Positions 1 through 7,456 of a DNA stretch of 21,027 nucleotides are shown here, piece after piece. Source of the stretch: Desulfobacteraceae bacterium (lineage in GTDB: Bacteria; Desulfobacterota; Desulfobacteria; Desulfobacterales; SURF-15). Under the pieces are notes generated by a model, which worked only from the letters and a program-made list of their open reading frames with translations, had not been told where the DNA came from and searched no databases. Where the stretch lies: NCBI GenBank assembly GCA_003599475.1, contig QZKK01000043.1, positions 1-21,027 on the forward strand, given 5' to 3'. How positions within the stretch are numbered: position 1 is the first letter of the stretch; the number at the start of each line of letters is the position of its first letter. The position numbers were made by a program, and so were the translations under genes.

Positions 1-574
1 CGAACAAGACCGGTAACTCGGTAATATCCACGCCGACGGTGGTCATCATCAATCCGATCAGCAAAGAGAGCATCCCTTTGACCAGGGATTTCCTGCTGAC
101 CAGGACCGCGCAGCTCAGACCGATGCAGGACAGCCAGAAATACTCGAAGCAGGTGAACTGCATGGCGACTTCCGCAAGGCGGGGAGCCATCAGAATCAGG
201 ATGACGGATCCGATCAGACCGCCGATTGCCGATGTAACCAGGTCCACACCCAGAACGTAACCGGCTTTCCCCTTCTGGGCCAAGATATACGAGTCCTCCA
301 CATAGGCCGCAGACGAGGGGGTGCCCGGGATCCGAACCAGGGCTGCGGGGATATCTCCTGCAAAGATGGCCATGGCTTCCATGGTGACGATAGCCCCCAA
401 AGCGGGGACCGGGTCCATGAAAAAGGTGATCGGAACCAATAGGGCGGCCGCCATCGTTGCCGTCAGGCCGGGAATGGCGCCCACAAAAAGGCCGTAAACC
501 GCAGACAGCGAGATCACCATCAGCACGTACGGCTGGAAGATCAGCGAAACAGCGGTTTGGATGTTTTCCAGCAT
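1..574 (-). CDS. tctA: TctA-family large membrane subunit of a tripartite tricarboxylate transporter (partial, C-terminus outside window)
   Basis: This is the N-terminal 191 residues of a protein that runs off the left edge; the family is usually about 500 residues. TctA is the main membrane-spanning subunit of secondary TTT transporters, which take up carboxylates using an ion gradient and a periplasmic binding protein. The reading begins MLENIQTAVSLIF and contains the family's glycine-rich stretch GLTATMAAAL near residues 36-45 and the matching GDIPAALVRIPGTPSSA segment near residues 73-87. Long hydrophobic segments follow. The start ATG lies only two bases after the tctB stop codon, so the two are translated from one message. 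The substrate cannot be read from the sequence; neighbouring sugar-acid genes suggest a hydroxy or sugar acid. Confidence 0.93.
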   Translation of the reverse strand, partial: MLENIQTAVSLIFQPYVLMVISLSAVYGLFVGAIPGLTATMAAALLVPITFFMDPVPALGAIVTMEAMAIFAGDIPAALVRIPGTPSSAAYVEDSYILAQKGKAGYVLGVDLVTSAIGGLIGSVILILMAPRLAEVAMQFTCFEYFWLSCIGLSCAVLVSRKSLVKGMLSLLIGLMMTTVGVDITELPVLF

Positions 575-576
575 GA

Positions 577-1035
577 TTACCAACCCCAAAGCCCCCAGGG
601 GAGGGGCACCAGCATAAGCTTTGCAAAGAGAACGTAAATGAAAAAAGTCACCCCTCCGGCCATGGCAAGGCTCTGGAAGGTAGACACGCGTAGCCGCTTG
701 GTCAGGCCGGCCAGGACGATAAAGGATGTGATCTGGAACCCGAGAAAATCGGATACGAAAATATAGAAGAGGATTGCTGAAAGTACCAGCGCGATATTGA
801 CAAGCTGCGGGCGGGTGAGAAGGGTTGCGTCTATTTTGAAAAGCTGTCTCTTATGGTACAAATCCTGAACGATCAGGATGGTTCCGGCAAGGATGAACAA
901 CACGGCAAGGACCGTCGGAAATAGAGAAGGACCCGGATACCCCTGCTCGAGTTTCGGAAAGCCGCGGGCATACCAGATGACCCAGGCGCCCAAGACGATG
1001 ACCATCAGCCCGATGACCGTGTTGCTCACCCTCAT
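577..1035 (-). CDS. tctB: TctB-family small membrane subunit of the TTT transporter
   Basis: A 152-residue integral membrane protein, the poorly conserved small subunit of TctABC transporters. Hydrophobic segments lie near residues 5-23, 38-57, 80-112 and 120-140, and the protein ends VPLPWGLWGW, which matches the usual TctB C-terminus. The reading frame is open further upstream to 1143, but that extension overlaps the tctC end and is hydrophilic; the ATG at 1035 (MRVSNTVIG) is preceded by GGAAGGAAAG and lies 17 bases after the tctC stop, so I chose it. Order tctC-tctB-tctA is the standard one. Assignment rests on position, size and topology more than on motifs. Confidence 0.9.
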   Translation of the reverse strand: MRVSNTVIGLMVIVLGAWVIWYARGFPKLEQGYPGPSLFPTVLAVLFILAGTILIVQDLYHKRQLFKIDATLLTRPQLVNIALVLSAILFYIFVSDFLGFQITSFIVLAGLTKRLRVSTFQSLAMAGGVTFFIYVLFAKLMLVPLPWGLWGW

Positions 1036-1052
1036 GACCGCTTTCCTTCCGG

Positions 1053-2021
1053 TTATTTTACGATTCCGGCCGCCTTCATGACTTCGCCGTTTTCCTTGTC
1101 CGCTTTTTCCATGAATTGGCCGAATCCTTTGGCATCCATCCATCGGATGCCGTAGCCCCGGTTGTTCATGAACTCGAGAAACTCCTTGCTCTTGTGGACT
1201 TTGGCCACCGCCTTTTCGAGCTTGTTGATGATTTCAGGAGGGGTTCCCTTGGGCGCTGCAATCCCCCGCCACGCCGCGCAGGTCCAATCCATGCCGAGCT
1301 CCTTGAGGGTCGGTGTGTCCGGGAATTTGGGATCCCGCTTATCGGCCATAATCGCAAGGGGACGAACCTTTCCCGCTTCGATCAGGGTGGCGGCTTCCGG
1401 AAGCGAGCAGGTGCTCATCTCGATTCCCCCGGCCATCAGGTCCTGAAGCGCAGGAGCTGCTCCTTTGCTGGGGATCCATTTGACGGCATCCGGACTCATT
1501 CCGGCCTTTTTGAGCCAGCCGGCCAGGGCCAGATGCCAAATTCCCCCCTGTCCGGTTCCGGAATCCCGCAATTCGCCGGGATGCTTCCGGATGTATTCTT
1601 CCAGCTCCTTGTAGGTTTTCCACTTGCTGTCCGTCCGGACGTTGATGCCGGCCGGGTCGTCATTGACCATGGCGATGGGGACCATTTCTTTATAGGTTAC
1701 TTCGGTCAGACCCATCCAGTGCATCATGGTGATTTCGACAGTCGGCATTCCGATGGTATATCCATCCGGAGCGCCCGTTGCGATCGCAACGTGGCCGACG
1801 GCGCCTCCGCCGCCGGTCCGGTTCACGACGTTTACAGGAACTCCGAGTTCCCCCTTTAGGAGCGTTGCGATAATCCGGGAACAGGCATCGGTTCCTCCTC
1901 CGGCCCCCCACGGGCACACGAAGGTAATCGGGCGGTCCGGATAATCGGCACCAATTGCGACATTGAATCCGGAAGACACGAGAAGACCAAAGACCAACAA
2001 CAAGGCGAAACGCTTTCTCAT
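1053..2021 (-). CDS. tctC: TctC/Bug-family periplasmic solute-binding protein
   Basis: A 322-residue periplasmic binding protein that presents a carboxylate ligand to the TctAB membrane complex. Residues 1-25 form a classical signal peptide (MRKRF, then a hydrophobic core ending AIGA before DYPDRP). The mature protein opens with the Bug-family pattern DYPDRPITFVCPWGAGGGTD, and contains the ligand-loop GAPDGYTIG near residue 83. Length is normal for the family. The start is supported by a strong AGGAGGT at 2027-2033, five bases before the ATG. It is the first gene of the transporter set and is separated by a 217-base gap from the radical dehydratase gene upstream, so it may have its own promoter. 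Ligand unknown: this family binds many different carboxylates. Confidence 0.95.
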   Translation of the reverse strand: MRKRFALLLVFGLLVSSGFNVAIGADYPDRPITFVCPWGAGGGTDACSRIIATLLKGELGVPVNVVNRTGGGGAVGHVAIATGAPDGYTIGMPTVEITMMHWMGLTEVTYKEMVPIAMVNDDPAGINVRTDSKWKTYKELEEYIRKHPGELRDSGTGQGGIWHLALAGWLKKAGMSPDAVKWIPSKGAAPALQDLMAGGIEMSTCSLPEAATLIEAGKVRPLAIMADKRDPKFPDTPTLKELGMDWTCAAWRGIAAPKGTPPEIINKLEKAVAKVHKSKEFLEFMNNRGYGIRWMDAKGFGQFMEKADKENGEVMKAAGIVK

Positions 2022-2238
2022 GGGATACCTCCTTTGATTGAGTTTGATGGATAGACGTCAGTAAACGACCGGTCGATCATCGTACACCCGAACAGAGAAA
2101 ACCCGAAATCCGAAGATCGAAATTGGGAGCGGTTCAAATTTACAGATGACGGCAACGACATTCATTTGAAATATAGCCAATCATCTTCGGCCCGTTCCGG
2201 AAGCACAGAATTTCATGTGGAATAAACAAAGGCATTTG
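2022..2238. other. Intergenic gap upstream of tctC
   Basis: No gene is seen here. It holds one degenerate array of the CGAAATC family (2104-2124) and a perfect 10-base palindrome CGACCGGTCG at 2066-2075, about 45 bases before the tctC start, which could be an operator but is short enough to be chance. I found no convincing minus-strand -35/-10 pair and no stem followed by a U-run. Confidence 0.4.
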
Positions 2239-3708
2239 TCAAGCGGAATCAGACCGTTTCTTTTTTTCCGAAATCCCCATCAGTGCTTTGGCAAGCTTTA
2301 CCTTCTGATCCAATTTCCCTTCCCTCAGGATCATGACCCGCTGTGCCTGCGGCGAGCCTGCTCCATGCATCGATTCCACCAGAGCCGTACCGCCGGTCAT
2401 CGCTTCGATCAGCCTTCCGATCTTGATTCGATGCTCCGTCGGAATCCCTTCGACACCTGAAAAATACTTCCTCACCAGGTGTCCGACATCTTCGCTTTCC
2501 AGGTCGTATTCGCTGGGAAGGGTTGCGATAAAGCCGCCGGCCAGGTCGAGCGCAAGGCGCGCAACCTCGAAATGATACCGGGTGATGTTCTGCTTGCATA
2601 CGTTGGCAAGCATCGTATCCACCATGAAGGCTCCAGACGGCGTCTTCCATCCTTCGGCCGAACAGGCAATCGAGGAGCTGTAAAGTGTTTCGGAAAGATG
2701 GATCATCTCCGTGACCTTGTCTTTCACATGCGAGGCCTTCGCAGTACCCTGAATCTGGGTCAGGTAGACGACGGCACCGGTGAGCACATCCATCAACCCG
2801 GTTTTGCATGCCCCGTAGTTGGCGCGGTGGTGAGAGGCAAACCGCGACACGACCGATCCTGTAAAATCGGTTTCGCCGTTCATGAACACGCGGCTCCAGG
2901 GGATAAAAACATCTTCGAAGGCGATCACGGCCTCTCCCCCGACCGCTCCGAACCGGGGTTTTCCGGAATCGATCCGCTCTCTTCGATCTCTTCGATCGTC
3001 TCCGGCCTGGCGCCCGAAGATCATCGTAATTCCGGGGGCATCCACCGGAACGGCACAGATGACCGCATAGTCTCTGGAGCGCTCATCCAGGGCCGTTGTC
3101 GGCATGATCAAGATTTCATGGGAATTTACAGCCCCCGTCATATGGAGCTTGGCCCCGCGGATCACGATCCCGTCTTTTTTTCGATCGATCACGTGCACGA
3201 ACTGGTCCGGGTCCGGCTGATCCGCAGGCGCCTTCGAGCGATCCCCTTTGGGGTCCGTCATCGCGCCGACGACCATCAGGTTCTCGTCCTGAATGCGGAC
3301 AAGCCACTCTTTGAAGCGTTCGAGATAACCGGTTCCGTGCTTCCGATCGATTTCGTAAATCACCGAATAAACCGCATTGATTCCATCGAATCCGACGCAC
3401 CGCTGAAAACAGGTGCCGGTTTTCTGTCCCAATGCGCGAAGAAGCTTTATCTTTTTGATCAGATCTTCCACGCTCTGATGGACATGGGTAAACCGGCTGA
3501 TGGTCCGTCCGGTCAGATGGGATGCAGCGGTCGCAAGCTCCTTGTATTTTTTGTCTGCTGCCAGCGCATAGGTCATCGCCGCCGCACGCACATGCGGCGC
3601 GGTCGCAGGATGGCTCACCACATCCCGGATGCGCTCTCCCCGATAGTAAATGACCGGCGACAGCGACTTCAGGCTGTCCATGTATTGTTGGCCGTTTTTA
3701 AGCTTCAT
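2239..3708 (-). CDS. 4-hydroxybutyryl-CoA dehydratase-like radical enzyme (HpaB superfamily, [4Fe-4S]/FAD type)
   Basis: A 489-residue protein of the 4-hydroxyphenylacetate 3-hydroxylase superfamily. It carries the residues that distinguish the anaerobic dehydratase branch (AbfD) from flavin monooxygenases: C100 and C104 in TGTCFQRCVG, and H294 and C301 in HHRANYGACK. From my knowledge of the Clostridium aminobutyricum enzyme, these correspond to cluster ligands C99, C103, H292 and C299. T191, E259, Y298 and K302 also match its catalytic residues in position. Length equals AbfD (about 490). AbfD dehydrates 4-hydroxybutyryl-CoA to crotonyl-CoA by a ketyl-radical mechanism. Paralogues are common in anaerobes and the substrate here is unproven; nothing else for 4-hydroxybutyrate metabolism is nearby. 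The start at 3708 avoids an upstream extension translated from repeat DNA. Confidence 0.8.
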   Translation of the reverse strand: MKLKNGQQYMDSLKSLSPVIYYRGERIRDVVSHPATAPHVRAAAMTYALAADKKYKELATAASHLTGRTISRFTHVHQSVEDLIKKIKLLRALGQKTGTCFQRCVGFDGINAVYSVIYEIDRKHGTGYLERFKEWLVRIQDENLMVVGAMTDPKGDRSKAPADQPDPDQFVHVIDRKKDGIVIRGAKLHMTGAVNSHEILIMPTTALDERSRDYAVICAVPVDAPGITMIFGRQAGDDRRDRRERIDSGKPRFGAVGGEAVIAFEDVFIPWSRVFMNGETDFTGSVVSRFASHHRANYGACKTGLMDVLTGAVVYLTQIQGTAKASHVKDKVTEMIHLSETLYSSSIACSAEGWKTPSGAFMVDTMLANVCKQNITRYHFEVARLALDLAGGFIATLPSEYDLESEDVGHLVRKYFSGVEGIPTEHRIKIGRLIEAMTGGTALVESMHGAGSPQAQRVMILREGKLDQKVKLAKALMGISEKKKRSDSA

Positions 3709-3724
3709 GGGAGACCCCTTTGAT

Positions 3725-3973
3725 AAAATTCGAAACTCGAAATCCGAAATCCGAAATGGTTCGACCGGCTCACCATCCTGAGCTAATCGAAGGACAAATC
3801 CGAAATTCAAAATTTAAATGACAAAACACGTCCGAGCTGATACTCCGATGAGGGTTCATTTGCACTTTTTCAATATCGATCCAAAAATATTCATCAGCTC
3901 AGTGGCCTCTTTGGCTATCGATTTTCGATCATTCGAATTTGTTTCGGATTTCGAAATTCGAATTTCGAATTTT
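3725..3973. repeat. Inverted CGAAATC-family arrays forming a long potential stem in the gap between two genes
   Basis: The arms 3725-3757 and 3941-3973 are inverted copies of a degenerate heptamer array. Over the central 30 bases (3728-3757 with 3941-3970) 26 positions pair perfectly. In RNA made from the minus strand, the transcribed one, two of the four mismatches become G-U pairs. A second inner match pairs 3794-3805 with 3931-3942 (10 of 12). The region lies between the stop of the KduD-like gene (3979) and the start of the radical dehydratase (3708) and has no U-run, so it does not look like a standard terminator. It could shield an intergenic mRNA end or simply be two insertions in opposite orientation. 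Confidence 0.75.
3760..3791. repeat. Small imperfect palindromic repeat unit
   Basis: TTCGACCGGCTCA (3760-3772) and TGAGCTAATCGAA (3779-3791) pair at 10 of 13 positions around a six-base loop. The sequence resembles a palindromic intergenic repeat seen widely in bacteria (consensus roughly TTCGACAGGCTCA with its inverse). It sits inside the loop of the larger inverted array. Confidence 0.6.
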
Positions 3974-3978
3974 CCTCT

Positions 3979-4737
3979 CTACCATGCCAACCACCCTCCA
4001 TCGACGCTCAGGACGGTGCCGTTGATGTAATCGGATGCGGGTGAGGCAAGAAATACGGCCGCACCCGCAATGTCCTCCGAGCTTCCCCAGCGTCCTGCAG
4101 GAATGCGTGAAAGGATCGATTTCGAACGAACCGGGTCGTTCTGAAGTGCATAAGTGAGCTCCGTTGCGATGTAGCCCGGAGCAATGGCATTGACGTTGAT
4201 TCCTGCTTTAGCCCATTCATTGGAAAGCGCTTTTGTCAGCCCTGCAACTCCGTGCTTTGCCGCCGTGTAGGCGGCCACATTGATCCCTCCCTGGAAGGAG
4301 AGCACCGAACCGATGTTGATGATCTTGCCTCTTTTTTTCCGCAACATCCATCTGCCGGCCGCCTGCGAAAGGATGAAGGCGGCGGTCAGGTCGATTTCAA
4401 GGGTGGCATCCCAGTCCGATTCACTGAAATCGGCGGCCGCCGCTCTCAGGCAAACCCCCGCATTGTTTACCAGGATGTGAAGATCCCCCAGGGCGTTCAC
4501 CGTTTCGGAAACCACCCTTTTGGTCTGGTCCCGGTCGGTCAGATCCGCCATGTGGTGGTGGAAGCGCCTGCCCATTCTCCTTACCGCATCTTCGAGCGCA
4601 GGATTCGGCCTGCGGCTGACGACTGCCACATCCGCTCCGGCCTCCGCCAGTGCGAGAGTGACTCCCTCTCCGATTCCTTTGCTTCCGCCCGTAACGACCG
4701 CAATGCACCCGTCGAGACGAAATCTTTCAAGAATCAT
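3979..4737 (-). CDS. SDR-family dehydrogenase, KduD-like (2-keto-3-deoxy-sugar acid/gluconate type)
   Basis: A 252-residue classical short-chain dehydrogenase, expected to be a cytosolic NAD(P)-dependent tetramer. It has the cofactor loop GGSKGIG (17-23), NNAG (91-94), and the catalytic set S144, Y157, K161. The C-terminal part (GINVNAIAPGYIATELT, then RIPAGRWG and SDYINGTVLSVDGGWLA) is strikingly like E. coli KduD, which interconverts 2-keto-3-deoxygluconate and its 2,5-diketo form. A role in oxidising a 2-keto-3-deoxy or related sugar acid is therefore reasonable, though SDR specificity is hard to read. Its ATG follows the porB stop codon with no gap (TGAATG), so it is translationally linked to the POR genes. 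Alternatives are gluconate 5-dehydrogenase or another polyol/keto-acid SDR. Confidence 0.87.
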   Translation of the reverse strand: MILERFRLDGCIAVVTGGSKGIGEGVTLALAEAGADVAVVSRRPNPALEDAVRRMGRRFHHHMADLTDRDQTKRVVSETVNALGDLHILVNNAGVCLRAAAADFSESDWDATLEIDLTAAFILSQAAGRWMLRKKRGKIINIGSVLSFQGGINVAAYTAAKHGVAGLTKALSNEWAKAGINVNAIAPGYIATELTYALQNDPVRSKSILSRIPAGRWGSSEDIAGAAVFLASPASDYINGTVLSVDGGWLAW

Positions 4738-5637
4738 TCAAGCCTCCAACCCATACTTCCGGATGTTGTCTTCGGAGATCTCTCTCAGCCTTTGAATCGC
4801 CGGGGCTCCGCCGTTTCCGGCAAAAAGATGCCTGAACCTTCCCTGTTCCTTCAAATAATCTTCGACCGGGATCCTTTCTTTGATTTTGTGAACGCCTGCA
4901 AGAGCCCCATTTTCCATTTCAAAGAGCGGAATCAAACCGCTTTTAACCCCTCTTCTTCCGATCTCCAGGGCGCGGTCCGAGGCAAAACCCCACCCGGAAG
5001 GACACGGGGTATCGATCTGGATATAGCGGGGACCGTGAAAAGTCATCGCCTTTTTTACCTTCCGCTTCAGATCCTTCAGGTACCCGACCGATGCCGTTGC
5101 CACATAGGCAACCCCGTGGCTTGCCACGATGGCGGGCATATCCTTCTTCAACTGCGGCTTCCCCATCGATTTCAACCCGGCGGGTGCGGTGGTCGTGGCG
5201 CCATAGGTCGGTGTCGCCCCGCTTCGCTGGTTGCCGGTATTCATGTAGGCTCCGTTTTCGACACAGATATAGAGTACGTCGTCGCCTCTTTCCAGCATGC
5301 CGGAAAGAGAACCGAAGCCGATATCGAAAGTGGAGCCGTCGCCGGCGATCACGACCACGCGGATATCCGAGCGCCCCTGGGCCTTCAATGCCGCCGCGAC
5401 CCCGCTGGCCACCGCGGGGCCGTTTTCGAAAAGATGATGTATCCAGGGCACCCGCCAAGGCGAATACCCATAGGGGGAAGTAAAGGTCTCGAGGCAGCCT
5501 GTCGGTGTGACGACGATGATTTTCCTTCCTGTCGCCTCCAGGATCTGGCGGGCAGCAATTGCCATACCGCAACCATGGCAGGCGCGGTGGCCGGAAGTAA
5601 ACAACTCCTGTTGAGTTTCCTGGGGTTGAGTATCCAT
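4738..5637 (-). CDS. porB: Pyruvate-type 2-oxoacid:ferredoxin oxidoreductase, beta subunit
   Basis: A 299-residue beta subunit that binds thiamine diphosphate and a [4Fe-4S] cluster. The TPP motif begins GDG at 99-101 and reaches N128 in VENGAYMNTG. Cluster ligands are visible as C20 and C23 (ACHGCG), C48 (PTGCLE) and C212 (DTPCPSGW), the normal pattern for POR beta chains. With PorA, PorC and PorD it makes acetyl-CoA and CO2 from pyruvate and CoA, reducing ferredoxin in the cytosol. The start at 5637 gives a normal length. It is unusual that a 363-base gap full of repeats separates porB from porA, since these genes are generally packed tightly. A different 2-oxoacid cannot be excluded. Confidence 0.93.
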   Translation of the reverse strand: MDTQPQETQQELFTSGHRACHGCGMAIAARQILEATGRKIIVVTPTGCLETFTSPYGYSPWRVPWIHHLFENGPAVASGVAAALKAQGRSDIRVVVIAGDGSTFDIGFGSLSGMLERGDDVLYICVENGAYMNTGNQRSGATPTYGATTTAPAGLKSMGKPQLKKDMPAIVASHGVAYVATASVGYLKDLKRKVKKAMTFHGPRYIQIDTPCPSGWGFASDRALEIGRRGVKSGLIPLFEMENGALAGVHKIKERIPVEDYLKEQGRFRHLFAGNGGAPAIQRLREISEDNIRKYGLEA

Positions 5638-6000
5638 CTCTTTAGATCCTCTTTCTAAGCTGTTGCGTTGATCCTTTAGATCCTATAGATCCCAAATTCG
5701 AAATCCGAATACCCGCCTGCCAAAGCCTATGCGGATCAGGAGGAACAAGACCCGTCGTAGGCCAATGCATATATAGATGAATCAATATTCCATCGGCACC
5801 GGCGGGCAGGTCGAAATCCGAAACAAATGAAAACAAATCCGAAATCCGAATAAACCAAGTTCAAAACAAGAGGCTGAAACGCGGATGCGATCGGCACGGT
5901 TTTGGAGCCCTGGAATTTGGTCATTGATTGCGATCCTGGCGTGATTGTTTCGTATTTCGTATTTCGAACTTCGTGCTTCGAATTTCCCGCCATGCGGGGA
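5638..6000. repeat. porA-porB gap: mosaic of degenerate repeats with inverted segments
   Basis: No gene can be supported in these 363 bases. Just after the porA stop, 5986-5998 forms a small hairpin (CCCGC, three-base loop, GCGGG) without a U-run. A CGTATTT/CGAATTT array at 5945-5985 is followed by opposite-orientation CGAAATC arrays at 5811-5855 and 5693-5709. The 15-mers at 5812-5826 and 5945-5959 are inverted copies matching at 14 positions. GATCC-containing units (about 5642-5690) precede the porB end. Short open frames here translate the repeats and are not credible proteins. Confidence 0.7.
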
Positions 6001-7194
6001 TTAGGGTAAAATGGCCGGGTTCAAATCCATCCAAAAGGATTCTTCGAAAAATGTGCGGGAAGAAGCGATGCATTCTTCGGCTTTCTGAACGATCCGCTCC
6101 ACGGAATCCATTCCGACCTCTCTGCCGCCGAGACCGGCGATGAAATCGAGCACCGCCGGTGCATTCGGACGGCCGCACAGCTTGGCCTTCAGATCCAGGC
6201 CGACGGCGCCTTCGCTTCCCATCGAAAAATTGGCATCCAGGACGACCACGACCTTTGCCCCCTTTACGGCCTCATAGATGTCTTCGTGGGGAAACGGACG
6301 ATAGCAGCGGATCTTGACCAGTCCAACCTTTTTCCCCTTCTGCTGCAGCCGGTCGACGGCATCCTTTACGGTACCCGTAACCGATCCCATGGCGACCAGG
6401 ACGATTTCGGCGCCATTCGTACGATACGCCTCGATCAGTCCTCCGTGGTCCCGCCCCGTACACCCGGCAAGTTCCGAAAAAACCTCCTTGATTCTCATCT
6501 TCCCATGCTGCATCGCCTGCTGAACCGAATACCGCATCTCCATGAGAACATTTTCCTCGGCATAGGATCCCCAAGTCTTGGGATTTTCGGTATCCAGAAA
6601 ATTTTCCGGTTTAAACGGGGGAAGAAAGGAATCGATTGCCTCCTGGGGCAGGAAGCGGACGCGCTCGTAGGAGTGGGTGAGGATCCAGCCGTCCATGCAG
6701 ACCATCACCGGGAGAAGGATCTTCGGATCTTCCGCGATTTTAAAGGCCGCAAGATGAAGGTCATAGGCTTCCTGGCTGTTTTCCGCATAGAACTGCACGA
6801 CCCCCGTATCTCTCAGGGAAACCGTGTCCTGATGATCCACCTGGATGGTGATGGGAGCCGATATGGAACGATTGACCCCCGTGATGACGCACGGCAGCCG
6901 CAGGCCTGCGCTGGCATAGAGGACTTCGGTCATCAGCAGCAATCCCTGGGAGGAGGATGCCGTATACGATCTGCTCCCGGCCGCCGCCGCTCCCGCCAGG
7001 GCGCTGGCGGCGGAAAACTCCGATTCCACCGGAATGTATTCCGCATCGAGTTCCCCGTTGGCCACCATCCTGGCCAAAGACTCGACGATATGTGTCTGAG
7101 GGCTGATGGGAAACGCCGATATCACGTGCGGCCGGCAGCCCTTCACCGCCAATGCGACGGCTTCCGATCCCTCGACGACTTTTTCTTCGATCAT
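6001..7194 (-). CDS. porA: Pyruvate-type 2-oxoacid:ferredoxin oxidoreductase, alpha subunit
   Basis: A 397-residue alpha subunit containing the pyrimidine-binding TPP domain and the transketolase C-terminal-like domain. Diagnostic segments are ISAFPISPQTHIVESLA near residues 25-41 (family: YPITPQT), the E-rich VESEFSAASALAGAAAAG (57-74), and SISAPITIQVDHQDTVSLRD, which matches the pyruvate-contacting region of POR rather than 2-oxoglutarate enzymes. The C-terminal domain includes RCYRPFPHEDI and VVVLDANFSMGSEG. The porD stop is one base upstream of its start region, so porC-porD-porA form a tight unit. Function: decarboxylation of pyruvate with CoA and ferredoxin. Confidence 0.94.
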   Translation of the reverse strand: MIEEKVVEGSEAVALAVKGCRPHVISAFPISPQTHIVESLARMVANGELDAEYIPVESEFSAASALAGAAAAGSRSYTASSSQGLLLMTEVLYASAGLRLPCVITGVNRSISAPITIQVDHQDTVSLRDTGVVQFYAENSQEAYDLHLAAFKIAEDPKILLPVMVCMDGWILTHSYERVRFLPQEAIDSFLPPFKPENFLDTENPKTWGSYAEENVLMEMRYSVQQAMQHGKMRIKEVFSELAGCTGRDHGGLIEAYRTNGAEIVLVAMGSVTGTVKDAVDRLQQKGKKVGLVKIRCYRPFPHEDIYEAVKGAKVVVVLDANFSMGSEGAVGLDLKAKLCGRPNAPAVLDFIAGLGGREVGMDSVERIVQKAEECIASSRTFFEESFWMDLNPAILP

Positions 7195-7195
7195 T

Positions 7196-7456
7196 TTATT
7201 TTTCCTCCGGAATCATTTCGATGCATCCGGCCGGGCACTCGGAGGCACAAAGACCGCAGCCCTTGCAGTAGTCGTAGTCGATGCAGTAGACTTTCTCCTT
7301 CACATGGACGGAACTGTCCGGACAGACCTCGCGGCAGATGCCGCAGGCCTTGCAGGATTCGTGATCGATGACGGGGCGCTGATCGCGCCAATTGCCGGTT
7401 TTGTAATCCAGTGCTGTCCCTCCGATTGTTACGGCGCCGATTGTAATTTTCATCAT
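7196..7456 (-). CDS. porD: 2-oxoacid:ferredoxin oxidoreductase, delta (2x[4Fe-4S] ferredoxin) subunit
   Basis: An 86-residue ferredoxin-like subunit with two complete cluster motifs: C35, C38, C41, C45 (CKACGICREVCP) and C64, C67, C70, C74 (CKGCGLCASECP). It passes electrons from the TPP/beta-subunit cluster to external ferredoxin. Two adjacent ATG codons start the frame (7456 and 7453); the first overlaps the porC stop in an ATGATGA arrangement and AGGAGG lies just upstream, so translation is coupled to porC. Two further cysteines (C58, C78) fall outside the motifs. Length is typical for PorD. Confidence 0.95.
   Translation of the reverse strand: MMKITIGAVTIGGTALDYKTGNWRDQRPVIDHESCKACGICREVCPDSSVHVKEKVYCIDYDYCKGCGLCASECPAGCIEMIPEEK

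Noticed and set aside
2239..3708. Annotation as 4-hydroxyphenylacetate 3-monooxygenase
   Set aside because: The four cluster ligands of the dehydratase branch are present, which oxygen-dependent hydroxylases lack.
2479..3723. 414-codon open frame on the plus strand
   Set aside because: It is antisense to the radical dehydratase gene and encodes no family-like sequence.
3709..3810. N-terminal extension of the radical dehydratase
   Set aside because: It is translated from the CGAAATC array and the palindromic repeat; homologues of this length start at MKLKNGQQY.
4252..5658. 468-codon open frame on the plus strand
   Set aside because: It is antisense to porB and the KduD-like gene, both of which carry complete family motifs; the frame itself shows none.
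5642..5993. Small open frames between porA and porB
   Set aside because: Their peptides are translations of the degenerate repeats, without ribosome sites or family features.
5986..5998. Terminator after porA
   Set aside because: The five-pair hairpin is not followed by a U-run on the minus-strand RNA.
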